From Sphingopyxis sp. LC363 (GTDB lineage Bacteria; Pseudomonadota; Alphaproteobacteria; Sphingomonadales; Sphingomonadaceae), in assembly GCF_000756385.1 (NCBI RefSeq), contig NZ_JNFC01000005.1:1-64000 (forward strand): a DNA stretch of 64,000 bases, read 5' to 3'. Below the pieces are notes generated by a model, which saw only the letters and a list, made by a program, of their open reading frames with translations, was not told the DNA's origin and made no database searches. Numbering within the stretch: position 1 is the stretch's first letter; each line of letters begins with the position of its first letter. This document shows, piece after piece, positions 52,830-62,492 of this stretch. The position numbers and the translations under genes are program-made.

Positions 52830-54044
52830 ATGAGACGGTCGGATTCCTCCACACCGATCGAGCCGCGCCGCTTTCGCTTTCGGATTTTTCCCAGCCCGGC
52901 GGCCCTGCCGTTACCGGTGTATCGCGATTTTGTGGCGATGCTGTACAGCATGTGGCTTCCCATATCCGGGCTCGGAATCGTGTTCGTCGGCATCTGCCTG
53001 CTTGTCGGCCGCGAGCTCGAAAGCCCCTTCCTGCTCTTTCTGGCCGCAATGGGCGCTCTCACCACCCTTCTGCGCCTCGCCACCATCCGTGCCTATTCCC
53101 GCGCCGCCCCGGTGGGCAGTTTCGACGACCTCAGACGCTGGGAACGGCGTTACGCGATCGGAAACTATGCCTTCGCGATCCTGTTGGCACTTCTCAACAT
53201 GGTCGCAATCTCCGCCCATTATCCGCTGCTGCATCTCATCACGATCAGTCTGGTATTCAGCTTTGGCGCGGGTATCGTCTCGCGCACCTCGATCCGCCCG
53301 AATATCTGCGTAATCAGCCTGCTTCTCGCAACGCTGCCGACTGTTGCCGCGCTGACGCTCCATGCGCTCGAACGCCATGGCATGCCGTTGCATGCCGAAC
53401 TGTTTCTGGTCGAGGCGCTGGTTGTCGCGATGATCACGGCGCTCAGCCTCCAGACCGTTGCCCACCTCTACCGCTCGGCGGTCGAGCACCATACGGCACG
53501 GCACGACATGGCGAAGCTTGCAAGAACCGACGCATTGACCGGTCTCTCGAATCGCCTGCTGCTCCGCGAACTGTTCCAGCTTCATACCGAGACGGCGATC
53601 CGCGCCAAAAACATGGTCGCACTGCATTTTCTCGACCTCGACGGCTTCAAGGCGATCAACGATCGCTACGGCCATCCGGCGGGCGACGCGTTGCTCGAAC
53701 AGGTCGCGCGGCGCCTTGAGGGGATGGTTCGCGCCGACGACGTCGTGTCGCGGCTGGGCGGAGACGAATTCGTCGTGCTTCAGATCGGCTTGCGCGATGA
53801 TTCCGAAGCCGAGTTGCTCGCGCGCCGGATCATCCGCGAGATCAGCAAGCCCTATGTCGTCGATGGCATATCGATGTCGGTGTCGGTCAGCGTCGGCATC
53901 GCCACCGCGCCCAAGCTGGGAGTCGAGCTGGAACGCCTTTTGGCGTGTGCCGATGCCGCTCTCTATCGCGCGAAGGCGGATGGAAAGGCGCGCGCGCTCT
54001 TCTGTATCGAAGCCGACGCTGCGATGGCCGACATGGCGGCCTGA
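52830..54044 (+). CDS. Membrane diguanylate cyclase (GGDEF)
   Basis: A 404-residue protein. Residues about 35-215 hold several helices (MASE-like N-terminal membrane sensor, not identified by name). From about 235 the GGDEF domain has DALTGLSNRLLL, ALHFLDLDGFKAINDRYGHPAGD and an intact active site RLGGDEFVVLQ. The inhibitory I-site RADD lies five residues before GGDEF. It should therefore make cyclic-di-GMP and be product-inhibited. No EAL domain. Starts at 52830 ATG or 52821 GTG are both possible. It follows the eipA terminator and stands alone. Confidence 0.9.
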   Translation: MRRSDSSTPIEPRRFRFRIFPSPAALPLPVYRDFVAMLYSMWLPISGLGIVFVGICLLVGRELESPFLLFLAAMGALTTLLRLATIRAYSRAAPVGSFDDLRRWERRYAIGNYAFAILLALLNMVAISAHYPLLHLITISLVFSFGAGIVSRTSIRPNICVISLLLATLPTVAALTLHALERHGMPLHAELFLVEALVVAMITALSLQTVAHLYRSAVEHHTARHDMAKLARTDALTGLSNRLLLRELFQLHTETAIRAKNMVALHFLDLDGFKAINDRYGHPAGDALLEQVARRLEGMVRADDVVSRLGGDEFVVLQIGLRDDSEAELLARRIIREISKPYVVDGISMSVSVSVGIATAPKLGVELERLLACADAALYRAKADGKARALFCIEADAAMADMAA

Positions 54045-54099
54045 CGCCTCCCGTCCGCACAATTGTCCGAAAGGCGGCTCATCGTTTCCTTCGCCGCTG

Positions 54100-54654
54100 T
54101 CAGTCGCCGTCGAAGGCGATCAGCGTTTCGCACGCCAGCCCCGCCGCCGTCAGCCGCTGCGATCCTCCGAGGTCGGGCAGGTCGATGACGAACAGCGCCG
54201 CGGCGACTTCGGCGCCGACGCTCCGCATCAGCGCCGCGGCGGCGAGGATCGTGCCGCCGGTCGCGAGCAGATCGTCGACGAGGATAACGCGGTGCCCGGG
54301 CAGCACGGCGCCTTCGTGCAGTTCGAGGCGGTCGACGCCATATTCGAGTTCGTAATCGACGCCGATCGTCACGCCGGGCAGCTTGCCCGCCTTGCGCACG
54401 GGGACGACGCCGAGGCCCATCGCGGTCGCCATCGCGGCGCCGAACAGGAAGCCGCGCGCTTCGACCGCGACGACGAAATCGGGGCGATAGGCCGCCGCGC
54501 GTGCGCTCAGCCGGCGCACGCTCTCACTGAAACCGGCGGCGTCGCCGATCAGCGTCGTGATGTCGCGAAACTGGATGCCCGGCTTTGGAAAGTCCGGGAT
54601 GGTGCGGACCAGCGACGTGAGGTCGAGATCCGGCTGGGGCGGAAGGGCGATCAT
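54100..54654 (-). CDS. apt: Adenine phosphoribosyltransferase
   Basis: A 184-residue enzyme making AMP from adenine and PRPP. The PRPP loop is RVILVDDLLATGGTILAAA; FVVAVEARGFLFGAAMA and the N-terminal PDFPKPGIQFRDITTLI are family hallmarks. It lies 28 nt after petC on the same strand and ends convergent to the cyclase gene. The ATG at 54654 is chosen. Confidence 0.94.
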   Translation of the reverse strand: MIALPPQPDLDLTSLVRTIPDFPKPGIQFRDITTLIGDAAGFSESVRRLSARAAAYRPDFVVAVEARGFLFGAAMATAMGLGVVPVRKAGKLPGVTIGVDYELEYGVDRLELHEGAVLPGHRVILVDDLLATGGTILAAAALMRSVGAEVAAALFVIDLPDLGGSQRLTAAGLACETLIAFDGD

Positions 54655-54682
54655 GTGGTCACAATCGCCCTTCCCTTTTCCC

Positions 54683-55495
54683 TCAATGCTTCTTGTCGGC
54701 CCAGATGTTCCGGTACGACAGGTAGGTCAGCACCGTGAAGATGAGCAGGAAGAAGAAGACGGCATAACCGACCTGGATGCGCTTGATCAGCTTCGGTTCG
54801 GCAGTCCAGACCAGGAACGCGGTCACGTCCTTCGACATCTGGTCGACCGTCGCCTTGGTGCCGTCGGCATAGGTGACCTGGCCTTCGGTCAGCGGCGGCG
54901 CCATCGCGAGGTTGAGGTTCGCGAAATAGGGGTTGTAGTGCAGCCCCGTGCCCGGCTTCAGCTCTGCCGGCAGGTTCGCCGGTGGGTTCTGGAAGCCGGT
55001 CAGCAGCGAATAGACATAGTCCTTGCCACCTTCGCGCGCCTTGGTGATCAGCGAAAGATCGGGCGGCAGCGCATTGTTGTTCGCGGCGCGCGCGGCGACT
55101 TCATTCGCATAGGGCGACGGAAAATAATCCGACGGCAGGCCGTCGCGGGTCGCCGGCTCACCCGTGTCGGGGTTGATCGACGGGACCTGGAAGCCCTTGG
55201 CGAAAGTCTTGATCTGCCCTTCGGTGTATCCGAGGTCCGCAATGTCGCGGAAGGCGACGAGGTGCAGGCTGTGGCAGGCCGAGCAGACTTCCTTGTAAAC
55301 CTGCATCCCGCGTTGCAGCTGGGCCTTGTCCCAATGCGGCAGCAGGATGCCGTCGCTGGCGAGCTTCAGATGCTTGGGATGCTTGTGAAACTCGTGCGCG
55401 ACATTGGGCTCATTCTTGAGCGGCGTCGTGAGGATCGCGAGCACCAGCGCGGTAATGAAACCGAGACCGACGAGAAAACCGAGCGGACGAACCAT
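54683..55495 (-). CDS. petC: Cytochrome c1 of the bc1 complex
   Basis: A 270-residue haem protein with a signal or anchor helix at the N-terminus (PLGFLVGLGFITALVLAIL) and a C-terminal membrane helix (VGYAVFFFLLIFTVLTYLSY). The haem c site is VCSACHSLH. The Met ligand is likely in LNLAMAPPL. It passes electrons from the Rieske protein to cytochrome c. It follows petB by 31 nt. Two acidic and basic C-terminal residues end the protein (ADKKH). Confidence 0.94.
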   Translation of the reverse strand: MVRPLGFLVGLGFITALVLAILTTPLKNEPNVAHEFHKHPKHLKLASDGILLPHWDKAQLQRGMQVYKEVCSACHSLHLVAFRDIADLGYTEGQIKTFAKGFQVPSINPDTGEPATRDGLPSDYFPSPYANEVAARAANNNALPPDLSLITKAREGGKDYVYSLLTGFQNPPANLPAELKPGTGLHYNPYFANLNLAMAPPLTEGQVTYADGTKATVDQMSKDVTAFLVWTAEPKLIKRIQVGYAVFFFLLIFTVLTYLSYRNIWADKKH

Positions 55496-55526
55496 GGCTG
55501 TATCAGCTCCTATTAAAGTCCGGCGC

Positions 55527-56813
55527 TCAGGCCGTTGCCGAAGCCGACGTCGCGTCGGTGGCGTGTTTGGCGAGGACCGCTTCGGTGATCGAATTCGGCA
55601 TCGGCAGCGGGCGTTCGATCCGCGACACGATCGGCAGGATCACCAGGAAGTGAGCGAAATAATAGATCGCACCCAGCTGGCTGAGGATCACCCACGGCTG
55701 TTCGGCGGGCTGCATGCCGCACCAGCCGAGGAGCAGCACGTCGGCGACGAGGATCCAGAAGAAGATGCGGTACAGCGGACGATAGTTCGACGATTTGATC
55801 GGCGAGCTGTCGAGCCAGGGCAGGAAGAACAGCAGCGCGATCGATGCGAACATCGCGATGACGCCCCATAGCTTCGCGTCGATCCACAGGAAGTTGAAGG
55901 TGAAGGCCTTCAGGATCGCGTAGAAGGGCAGGAAATACCATTCGGGAACGATATGCGCCGGGGTTGAAAGCGAGTTCGCCGGGATATAATTGTCGGCGTG
56001 GCCGAGCGTGTTCGGGCTGAAGAAGGTCAGCGCGACGAATACGAGCAGGAAGACGCCGACGCCAAAGCCGTCCTTCGCGGTGTAATAGGGGTGGAACGGG
56101 ACGGTGTCCTGTTCGTCCTTCACTTCGATGCCCGTCGGGTTCGACGAACCCGGGATGTGCAGCGCCCAAATGTGCAGGATGATGACACCCAGGATCACGA
56201 ACGGCAGCAGATAGTGCAGCGAGAAGAAGCGGTTGAGCGTCGCGTTGTCGGGGACGAAGCCGCCGAGCAGCCATTCGCGCACCGGCTCGCCGACGAGCGG
56301 AATCGCCGAGAAGAAGCCGGTGATCACCTGCGCACCCCAGAAGCTCATCTGGCCCCACGGAAGGACGTAGCCCATGAAAGCGGTCGCCATCATGAGGAGG
56401 AAGATCACGACGCCGAGCAGCCACACCATCTCGCGCGGAGCCTTGTACGAACCGTAATAAAGGCCGCGGAAGATGTGGAGATAGACGACGATGAAGAACA
56501 TGCTCGCGCCGTTCATATGCGCGTAGCGGATGAACCAGCCGGCGTTCACGTCGCGCATGATATGCTCGACCGAGTTAAACGCGACGTCTGCATTCGCCGC
56601 ATAGTGCATCGCAAGAACGATGCCGGTGATGATCTGAATCATCAGCGCGGCGCCAGCAAGGACGCCGAAGTTCCAGAAATAGTTGAGGTTGCGCGGGACC
56701 GGATAGCCGGGCCCCGTGGCATTATAGACGAGGCGCGGAATCGGCAGCTTCTCGTCCATCCACTTCATCAGCGGATGCGTCGGCTCATAGGGTTTCGCCC
56801 AGGGAAAGCTCAT
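55527..56813 (-). CDS. petB: Cytochrome b of the bc1 complex
   Basis: A 428-residue membrane protein with eight helices. Haem-ligand histidines lie in [34 protein letters not shown], and the later [23 protein letters not shown]. The quinol-site motif is PEWYF ([13 protein letters not shown]). It houses both quinone sites of complex III. It begins 13 nt after petA. Length and motif order match alphaproteobacterial cytochrome b, not the split b6f form. Confidence 0.96.
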   Translation of the reverse strand: MSFPWAKPYEPTHPLMKWMDEKLPIPRLVYNATGPGYPVPRNLNYFWNFGVLAGAALMIQIITGIVLAMHYAANADVAFNSVEHIMRDVNAGWFIRYAHMNGASMFFIVVYLHIFRGLYYGSYKAPREMVWLLGVVIFLLMMATAFMGYVLPWGQMSFWGAQVITGFFSAIPLVGEPVREWLLGGFVPDNATLNRFFSLHYLLPFVILGVIILHIWALHIPGSSNPTGIEVKDEQDTVPFHPYYTAKDGFGVGVFLLVFVALTFFSPNTLGHADNYIPANSLSTPAHIVPEWYFLPFYAILKAFTFNFLWIDAKLWGVIAMFASIALLFFLPWLDSSPIKSSNYRPLYRIFFWILVADVLLLGWCGMQPAEQPWVILSQLGAIYYFAHFLVILPIVSRIERPLPMPNSITEAVLAKHATDATSASATA

Positions 56814-56826
56814 CTTATTCCTCTCC

Positions 56827-57384
56827 TCAGCCGATCGTCACGACGGTGTCGCTGGTGAATTCATAGGGCGGCACAACCAGATTCTTGGGTGCTGGCCCTT
56901 TACGGATGCGCGCCGCGGTGTCGTAGTGCGACCCGTGGCACGGGCAGAAATAACCGCCGAAATCGCCGCGATTCTCGCCCTCGGCTGCGCCGAGCGGCAC
57001 GCAGCCCAAATGGGTACAGACGCCCAGCGTGATCAGCCAGTTTTCCTTGCCCGGCTTGGTGCGCTGGTCGATCGTTTCCGGATCGCGCAGGTCGCCCATC
57101 GGGACCGCCTTGGCTTCGGCGATTTCCTTGGCGACGAGATTGCGCACGAACACCGGCTGCTTGCGCCAGCTCGTCTTGATCGCCTGCCCCGGCTGGATCG
57201 CCGAAATGTCGATCTCGGTCGACGACAGCGCGAGCACGTCGGCCGACGGGTTCATCTGGTTAAGCAGGGGCAGCACCACGGCGACCGAACCGACACCAGC
57301 GAAACTCACTGCCGCAATATTGATGAAATCCCGGCGGCGTACGCCATCTTCGATACCGGCGTTGAGTTCAGTTTCACTGGCCAT
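56827..57384 (-). CDS. petA: Rieske iron-sulphur protein of the bc1 complex
   Basis: A 185-residue [2Fe-2S] protein. A Tat-type signal anchor [27 protein letters not shown] precedes the flexible hinge; the cluster ligands are CTHLGC and CPCHGSHYD, and disulphide Cys are included. The ATG at 57384 ([10 protein letters not shown]) with AAGGG about 8 nt upstream is chosen; a longer frame has no ribosome site. First gene of petABC; the 222-nt space to trmL should hold its promoter. Confidence 0.95.
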   Translation of the reverse strand: MASETELNAGIEDGVRRRDFINIAAVSFAGVGSVAVVLPLLNQMNPSADVLALSSTEIDISAIQPGQAIKTSWRKQPVFVRNLVAKEIAEAKAVPMGDLRDPETIDQRTKPGKENWLITLGVCTHLGCVPLGAAEGENRGDFGGYFCPCHGSHYDTAARIRKGPAPKNLVVPPYEFTSDTVVTIG

Positions 57385-57606
57385 TCGATTGCCCTTGTAT
57401 GGGTGAACCACAATAGTTCTCGAAGGTTTGGCCGTCCCTGTTGCACGCGCACGAAAGCGCACAACCCGGCGGCCCCTCCGGGAATTGCGGGCCTGATAGC
57501 CGCACAGTCCGAGCTTGCCAACAGGCAATTTCCGCTTGCGTCACCCGGCCGCCGCGATGCAGCCAAGCCCCTCGATTCGCGGCGCCTTCGGCTTTATGGC
57601 GGCACC

Positions 57607-58065
57607 ATGGAAATCGCCCTGTTCCAACCCGACATCGCCGGCAACGTCGGCACGATCCTGCGCACTGCCGCCTGCTTCGGCACGCCGGCGCACATCATCG
57701 AACCCTGCGGTTTTCCGTTCGGCGACGCCGCGCTCAAGCGCGCGGGCATGGATTATGCCGTGCGTGCCAACGTCCGGCGGCACCCGGGCTGGGACGCTTT
57801 TCACATATGGTCGCAGATCGGCGGGCAGCGCGTCGTGCTGCTGACGACCGCGGGCGCGACGCCGCTTCCCGATTTCGAATTCGAGGCAAGCGACGTCCTG
57901 CTGTTCGGGTCGGAAAGCGCCGGGGTACCGAAGCACGTCCACGACGCGGCCGCCGCGCGGGTCGCGATTCCAATGCTGCCCGGCTTTCGATCCTTGAATG
58001 TCGCGGTCGCGGCTGGCATCGCGCTCGCCGAGGCGCTCCGGCAAACGAAAGGCTTTCCCGCATGA
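57607..58065 (+). CDS. trmL: tRNA (cytidine/uridine-34-2'-O)-methyltransferase
   Basis: A 152-residue SPOUT-class methyltransferase: MEIALFQPDIAGNVGTILRTAACFGTPAHIIEPCGFPF at the N-terminus and the knot region LLFGSESAGVP plus RSLNVAVAAGIALAEALRQ. TrmL modifies the wobble base of leucine tRNAs. The stop overlaps the hemF ATG as ATGA, so the two are coupled. It diverges from petA. The start ATG is 57607. Confidence 0.93.
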   Translation: MEIALFQPDIAGNVGTILRTAACFGTPAHIIEPCGFPFGDAALKRAGMDYAVRANVRRHPGWDAFHIWSQIGGQRVVLLTTAGATPLPDFEFEASDVLLFGSESAGVPKHVHDAAAARVAIPMLPGFRSLNVAVAAGIALAEALRQTKGFPA

Positions 58066-58922
58066 TCTCGCTCGACCCGCAGCAACAGCGCGCGCGCACC
58101 TGGTTCGAATCGCTTCGCGACCGCATCTGCGCCGAATTCGAGGCGATCGAGGCCGAGGCGGGAAGCGACGCGCGCTTTTCCTATACGCCGTGGGACCGCG
58201 AGGCCGAGGGGCTGGCGCCCGGCGAAGGCGGCGGCGGCGTGCGCGGCGTGATGACGGGCCAGGTTTTCGAAAAGGTCGGGGTCAATGTCTCGACCGTCGG
58301 TGGCCAGTTCGCGCCCGATTTCGCCGCCTCGATCCATGGCGCGGCCGAAGACCCGAGCTTCTTCGCCACCGGAATCAGCCTGGTCGCGCATATGGCGAAC
58401 CCGCACGTCCCCGCGGTGCATATGAACACGCGCTTCCTCGCGACGACGAAGCGCTGGTTCGGGGGCGGCGCCGACCTCAATCCGCCGATCCCGTATCAAG
58501 AAGATACCGATGCGTTCCACGCGCGGCTGCGCGCCGCCTGCGCCCCCTTTGGCCCCGACGTTTATGAACGCTATGCCAAGTGGGCCGAGGATTATTTCTA
58601 TATCCCGCACCGCGGCGTCCATCGCGGCGTCGGCGGCATTTTCTACGACCATCTCGAATGCGGCGACGATGTCGAATATGACCGCAATTTCCAGCTGACG
58701 CAGGCGGTCGGCGAGGCGTTCCTCGACATTTTCCCGCAGATCGTGCGCCGCCGCATGAACCTGCCCTTCACCGAGGCCGAGCGCGAGGAACAGCTTATCT
58801 GGCGCGGCCGCTACGCCGAATTCAACCTCGTCTACGACCGCGGCACGCTGTTCGGGCTCAAGACCGGCGGCAATATCGACGCGATCCTGATGAGCCTGCC
58901 GCCGCTCGCCAAATGGGCCTGA
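58062..58922 (+). CDS. hemF: Oxygen-dependent coproporphyrinogen III oxidase
   Basis: A 286-residue enzyme of haem synthesis. Landmarks: GGGGVRGVMTGQVFEKVGVNVSTVGG, HMNTRFLATTKRWFGGGADLNPPIPY, DYFYIPHRGVHRGVGGIFYDH and EFNLVYDRGTLFGLKTGGNIDAILMSLPP. It needs oxygen, in line with the aerobic chain around it. It is next to the bc1 genes, which require haem. The start at 58062 overlaps trmL by 4 nt; longer upstream frame is out of phase with trmL coding. Confidence 0.95.
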   Translation: MISLDPQQQRARTWFESLRDRICAEFEAIEAEAGSDARFSYTPWDREAEGLAPGEGGGGVRGVMTGQVFEKVGVNVSTVGGQFAPDFAASIHGAAEDPSFFATGISLVAHMANPHVPAVHMNTRFLATTKRWFGGGADLNPPIPYQEDTDAFHARLRAACAPFGPDVYERYAKWAEDYFYIPHRGVHRGVGGIFYDHLECGDDVEYDRNFQLTQAVGEAFLDIFPQIVRRRMNLPFTEAEREEQLIWRGRYAEFNLVYDRGTLFGLKTGGNIDAILMSLPPLAKWA

Positions 58923-58928
58923 TACGAA

Positions 58929-58956
58929 AAGGGCGCCCCGTTGCCGGAGCGCCCTT
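58929..58956 (+). terminator. Stem-loop after hemF
   Basis: AAGGGCGC (58929-58936) pairs with GCGCCCTT (58949-58956) over a 12-nt loop, followed by CTCTCTT. It lies 7 nt after the hemF stop. The T-run is weak on the plus side but the preceding AAAA gives one for the minus-strand gene. Confidence 0.7.
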
Positions 58957-58977
58957 CTCTCTTAGGCTTATGCCGGA

Positions 58978-59859
58978 TCAGGCGAAGACGTCGCCCGACG
59001 CGCGCGGTGCGATCGCGCGATAGACGCCCACCGGCATCGAAAAGGAGATCATGATGATCGGCAGATAGACGAGCGCCGCCATCACGATCATCGTCAGCAT
59101 CGCGCCGACGACCGATCCGCCAACGATCGCCCCAAGCACGCCTCCGAAGATCATGCTTGCGATAAAGATATAGACGAGCATTCCGATCGTGAAGAGCAGG
59201 TAAAAACCCACGATTACCCATTGCGACGGGCCGGTCAGCCGCCACGATTCGCCGAGCCCGGTAACCGGATTGCGCGTCAGCCGCTCGGCCATCACCGGCC
59301 CGGCAACCATGAACCGGCCCTGCACCCACAAGAGAAAGACGACCATCGCGATATAGAGAATGATCATCAGGAAGATCGCCCCGCCGCCGATCGCGCCGGC
59401 GCCGCCCGATTCGAACGCAGCCGGGGACAATCCGCCCATGCCACCGAGCGCCGCACCGAAGATCAACGTCATGATGAACATGACGATGAAGATGACGATA
59501 TAGGCGGCGATCATGACCACGATCATGCCAAAGGCGAGCGCCGGCCCGGCCTGGAATGCCCAAGCGAAATTGGGCGCTTCGCCGGGGTGCATGCCGCCGC
59601 GCCAGATCAACATCGACACGCCGTAGAAAATGACCGCGGCGATCAGCGCGAACAGCCCGATCTTGCCGAAAGCCCCCATGATAAGCGACGGATCGTTGGG
59701 CGACATCGCCATCGCGGAAAAGGTCGACCCGAGAAACAGATAACCGAGCAGACCAACGAGGATCAGCGCCCCGCCGACCCACATCAGCATCTGCATCCAA
59801 TTGGCCTTCAGAAACGCGAAGGTTTCGGAAAAGGCCGCTCCGATACTCATTTTCGTCAT
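58978..59859 (-). CDS. Polytopic membrane protein, YciC/GPDPase-membrane-domain type, copy 1
   Basis: A 293-residue protein with about six to seven predicted helices and a Gly-rich loop at about residues 140-165. The conserved-looking segment RFMVAGPVMAERLTRNPVTGLGESWRLTGPSQWVIVGFYLL (residues about 185-230) resembles one in the next gene upstream, suggesting a duplicated family. Function unknown. GGGGAAAG precedes the ATG at 59859. A second ATG three codons later is possible. Confidence 0.75.
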   Translation of the reverse strand: MTKMSIGAAFSETFAFLKANWMQMLMWVGGALILVGLLGYLFLGSTFSAMAMSPNDPSLIMGAFGKIGLFALIAAVIFYGVSMLIWRGGMHPGEAPNFAWAFQAGPALAFGMIVVMIAAYIVIFIVMFIMTLIFGAALGGMGGLSPAAFESGGAGAIGGGAIFLMIILYIAMVVFLLWVQGRFMVAGPVMAERLTRNPVTGLGESWRLTGPSQWVIVGFYLLFTIGMLVYIFIASMIFGGVLGAIVGGSVVGAMLTMIVMAALVYLPIIMISFSMPVGVYRAIAPRASGDVFA

Positions 59860-59971
59860 GTCACTTTCCCCTGCTTGTCAAAGCCTGTTCTTCACTCCGT
59901 TCAAGACTGGACGAAAACCGACCGGCTTCGTCCCGATTGCGACACCTTTATCATTATTGCGGGCTTGCCCG

Positions 59972-60718
59972 TCACTGAAACACCTCGGACGAGGTCCGTA
60001 GCGCGAGCTGGCGATAAGCGGCCGCCGATACCGCGATCGACACCAGGCTTCCGATCGCGCCGAACGCCGCCTCGACCAGCCCGCCCATCATGCGGCCGAG
60101 GCCCGGTTCGCTGCCGAAGATCACCGAGACGACGCCGCCGATGATCAACGCCGCGATCACGATCACGATGCCGACGAGAAACAGAAAGAAGAACACGGCC
60201 CAGCCGTTGTCGCGCGTGAGCTCCCAGCTCGTCCGGATCGCCTCGAAAGGATTGTAGATCCGGCGATCGGCGATTGCAGGCGTCACAAGCGCGAGCCGCC
60301 CGATCAGGTAGATGCCGGGCACGATCAGCAGGATGAAACCGAAACCGATCGCGATTCCGCACAGGATCTGGACCGCAATCATCGTCGGGAAGAGCATCAG
60401 GCCGAAGGTCAGCGCCTCGCCGACGCTGATCCCCGCCCGCGAGAGCCAGAGCCTCAGGATCGCTGCGGTTCCGATCAGGGTGCAAAGCGCGATCACCACC
60501 TGCCCGGGGATCATCTGGCGGAAGCTTTCGCGGAATGTCGCCATGACCTGGTTGAAATCGGCGCCCGCGGGCGGCTCGATCGGAACGGGTCCGAACCAGG
60601 CGAAGGCGAGCGCCGGCAGGAAGAGAAATACGCCCGCGATCGTGCCGACGAGCGCCGTGTGCGATTTCAAAAGCTGCAACGTGTCGTCCCACGCCGCGCC
60701 CATGTCGAATTTTACCAT
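59972..60718 (-). CDS. Polytopic membrane protein, YciC/GPDPase-membrane-domain type, copy 2
   Basis: A 248-residue protein related to its neighbour: similar start (FDMGAAWDDTLQLLKSH against MSIGAAFSETFAFLKAN) and the segment LVTPAIADRRIYNPFEAIRTSWELTRDNGWAVFFFLFLVG. About six helices, with the C-terminus AYRQLALRTSSEVFQ. Substrate or function unknown; a role in membrane lipid handling is only suggested by the family name. The gene is 112 nt before copy 1 on the same strand. Confidence 0.75.
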   Translation of the reverse strand: MVKFDMGAAWDDTLQLLKSHTALVGTIAGVFLFLPALAFAWFGPVPIEPPAGADFNQVMATFRESFRQMIPGQVVIALCTLIGTAAILRLWLSRAGISVGEALTFGLMLFPTMIAVQILCGIAIGFGFILLIVPGIYLIGRLALVTPAIADRRIYNPFEAIRTSWELTRDNGWAVFFFLFLVGIVIVIAALIIGGVVSVIFGSEPGLGRMMGGLVEAAFGAIGSLVSIAVSAAAYRQLALRTSSEVFQ

Positions 60719-60850
60719 TGATACCCCGTCATTTTTTGGTTCCCCGTTGGCGCGAAGGTGACGATCTTCGGCGCGTCTGTCCAGCCCTGTCGGTCATGCG
60801 GGCCGGGGGGTCTTGCGTCCGAGGCCCCGGCGGGCCAGATAGCCGGCACA

Positions 60851-61504
60851 ATGACCGCCCTGCCCCCGCCCGAATGGACGATAAGCCCCGGCCTCACCTG
60901 CTATGACGCGGCGCTCGTCGACATGGAGGCGCGCGCCGCGGCGATCCACGCAGGGAGCGCCGGCGAGCGCATCTGGCTGATCGAGCATCCGCCGCTCTAT
61001 ACCGCGGGAACGAGCGCCGATCCCGCCGAGCTGCTCAATCCGCAGTTCCCGGTTTACGATGCGGGGCGCGGCGGACGCTATACCTATCATGGGCCCGGCC
61101 AGCGCGTCGGCTATGTCCAGCTCGACCTGACGCGGCGCGGGCGCGACGTGCGCGCCTATGTTTCGGCGCTCGAAGGCTGGGTGATCGACGCGCTCGCGCT
61201 GCTCGGCGTCGCGGCGCGGCGCGCCGAGGGGCGGATCGGCATCTGGACCGATGATGTGGAGGGCCGCGAAGCGAAGATCGGCGCAATCGGCGTGCGCGTG
61301 AAGCGCTGGGTGACGATGCACGGCTTTTCGCTCAACGTCGCGCCCGACCTCGCGCATTTCGGCGGGATCGTGCCGTGCGGCATCGCCGAGTTTCCGGTGA
61401 CCAGCCTCGCCGCGCTCGGCAAGGCCGCGACCTTCGCCGATGTCGACGCGGCGCTGGCCCAGACACTGCCCGCCTTTCTCGACAAGCTCGGGCCGACCGA
61501 CTAG
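60851..61504 (+). CDS. lipB: Octanoyl-ACP:protein N-octanoyltransferase
   Basis: A 217-residue lipoate-synthesis enzyme. The family core is [38 protein letters not shown], the catalytic Lys in [22 protein letters not shown] and the catalytic Cys in [13 protein letters not shown]. It moves octanoate to the lipoyl domains of E2 proteins, such as BkdB at 41.6 kb. The ATG at 60851 ([14 protein letters not shown]) is preferred over an upstream in-frame start. Divergent from the membrane protein gene. Confidence 0.93.
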   Translation: MTALPPPEWTISPGLTCYDAALVDMEARAAAIHAGSAGERIWLIEHPPLYTAGTSADPAELLNPQFPVYDAGRGGRYTYHGPGQRVGYVQLDLTRRGRDVRAYVSALEGWVIDALALLGVAARRAEGRIGIWTDDVEGREAKIGAIGVRVKRWVTMHGFSLNVAPDLAHFGGIVPCGIAEFPVTSLAALGKAATFADVDAALAQTLPAFLDKLGPTD

Positions 61505-61513
61505 GAAGCCCGC

Positions 61514-61852
61514 ATGACCCGCATATTCCTCACCTCGCTCCCCCTGCTCGCCCTGGCCGCCTGCGGCGGCGGCGACAGCACGGGCAAATCGACGACCAAG
61601 CTCGACGCGGTCGAGGTCCAGCCCGGATCGATCAGCGATTCGATGATCGTCCTCGATAATGTGGCGGGCGACGGCACTGCGGTCGACAACAGCATTCCCG
61701 ACGATGACACGAAAAAGGACGCGCCCAAGGCCGAAGCGGCGAGCGAGGGCGACGAAGCCGCGAGCGACGACGGCGACGATCCCGAAGCGGTCGACATGCC
61801 GATCGCGAAAAAGGCGATTACCGACGACGCCGCCGCCAAGAAGGGAGAATAA
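61514..61852 (+). CDS. Small acidic lipoprotein
   Basis: A 112-residue lipoprotein: signal MTRIFLTSLPLLALAAC with the lipobox Cys at residue 17. The mature part is low-complexity and acidic (SEGDEAASDDGDDPEAVDM), without a recognised domain. It is 9 nt after lipB, so probably co-transcribed, and it ends 3 nt before the convergent queE. Function unknown. Confidence 0.75.
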   Translation: MTRIFLTSLPLLALAACGGGDSTGKSTTKLDAVEVQPGSISDSMIVLDNVAGDGTAVDNSIPDDDTKKDAPKAEAASEGDEAASDDGDDPEAVDMPIAKKAITDDAAAKKGE

Positions 61853-61855
61853 CGC

Positions 61856-62488
61856 CTAGCGCAGCCCCAGATGCTTGTGCGTCTGGAGCGACAGGCGCCA
61901 GCGCGGATCGGCCATCACCAGATCGATGCACGCCTGCACATTGGCGCTCGCGTTCGGGTCGTCGAGCGGCTGGACGAGCAGATGTTTGAAGTCGAGGCCC
62001 GCGAGCCGCGCGACATCGCTGCCGGGCTGCGGCCAGACGAGTTTGAGTTCGTCGCCGCTCGTCTGAACCAGTTCGCTTCCCGCTTTCGGGCTGACGCAGA
62101 TCCAGTCGATGCTGCGCGGGATCGGCAGCGTGCCGTTGCTTTCGATCGCGATGGTGAAGCCGCGATCGTGCAGCGCACCGATCAGCGCGTCGTCGACCTG
62201 CAGCATCGGCTCGCCGCCGGTGAGCACGATATAGCGGTCCTCGCCGCCCTCGCCCCAGCTTTCGGCGACAACGTCGGCTAGCGCCGCGGCCGATTTATAC
62301 TTGCCGCCGAGCGTGCCGTCGGTGCCGACGAAATCGGTATCGCAGAACTGGCAGATCGCCTTGGCACGGTCCTGCTCGCGTCCCGTCCACAAATTGCAGC
62401 CGGCAAAGCGGCAGAAGACCGCGCGGCGTCCCGCCTGCGCCCCCTCCCCCTGCAGGGTGAGGAAAATCTCTTTGACGGCGTAGGTCAT
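61856..62488 (-). CDS. queE: 7-carboxy-7-deazaguanine synthase
   Basis: A 210-residue radical SAM enzyme in queuosine synthesis. The cluster motif is the QueE form C-x14-C-x2-C (GCNLWTG...ICQFCDTDF), and the GGEPMLQ segment is intact. It makes the deazaguanine ring that QueC converts to preQ0. It is 4 nt after queC, so they form an operon; queD and queF are not in this window. The ATG at 62488 starts MTYAVKEIFLTLQGEG. Confidence 0.94.
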   Translation of the reverse strand: MTYAVKEIFLTLQGEGAQAGRRAVFCRFAGCNLWTGREQDRAKAICQFCDTDFVGTDGTLGGKYKSAAALADVVAESWGEGGEDRYIVLTGGEPMLQVDDALIGALHDRGFTIAIESNGTLPIPRSIDWICVSPKAGSELVQTSGDELKLVWPQPGSDVARLAGLDFKHLLVQPLDDPNASANVQACIDLVMADPRWRLSLQTHKHLGLR

Positions 62489-62492
62489 GGCT

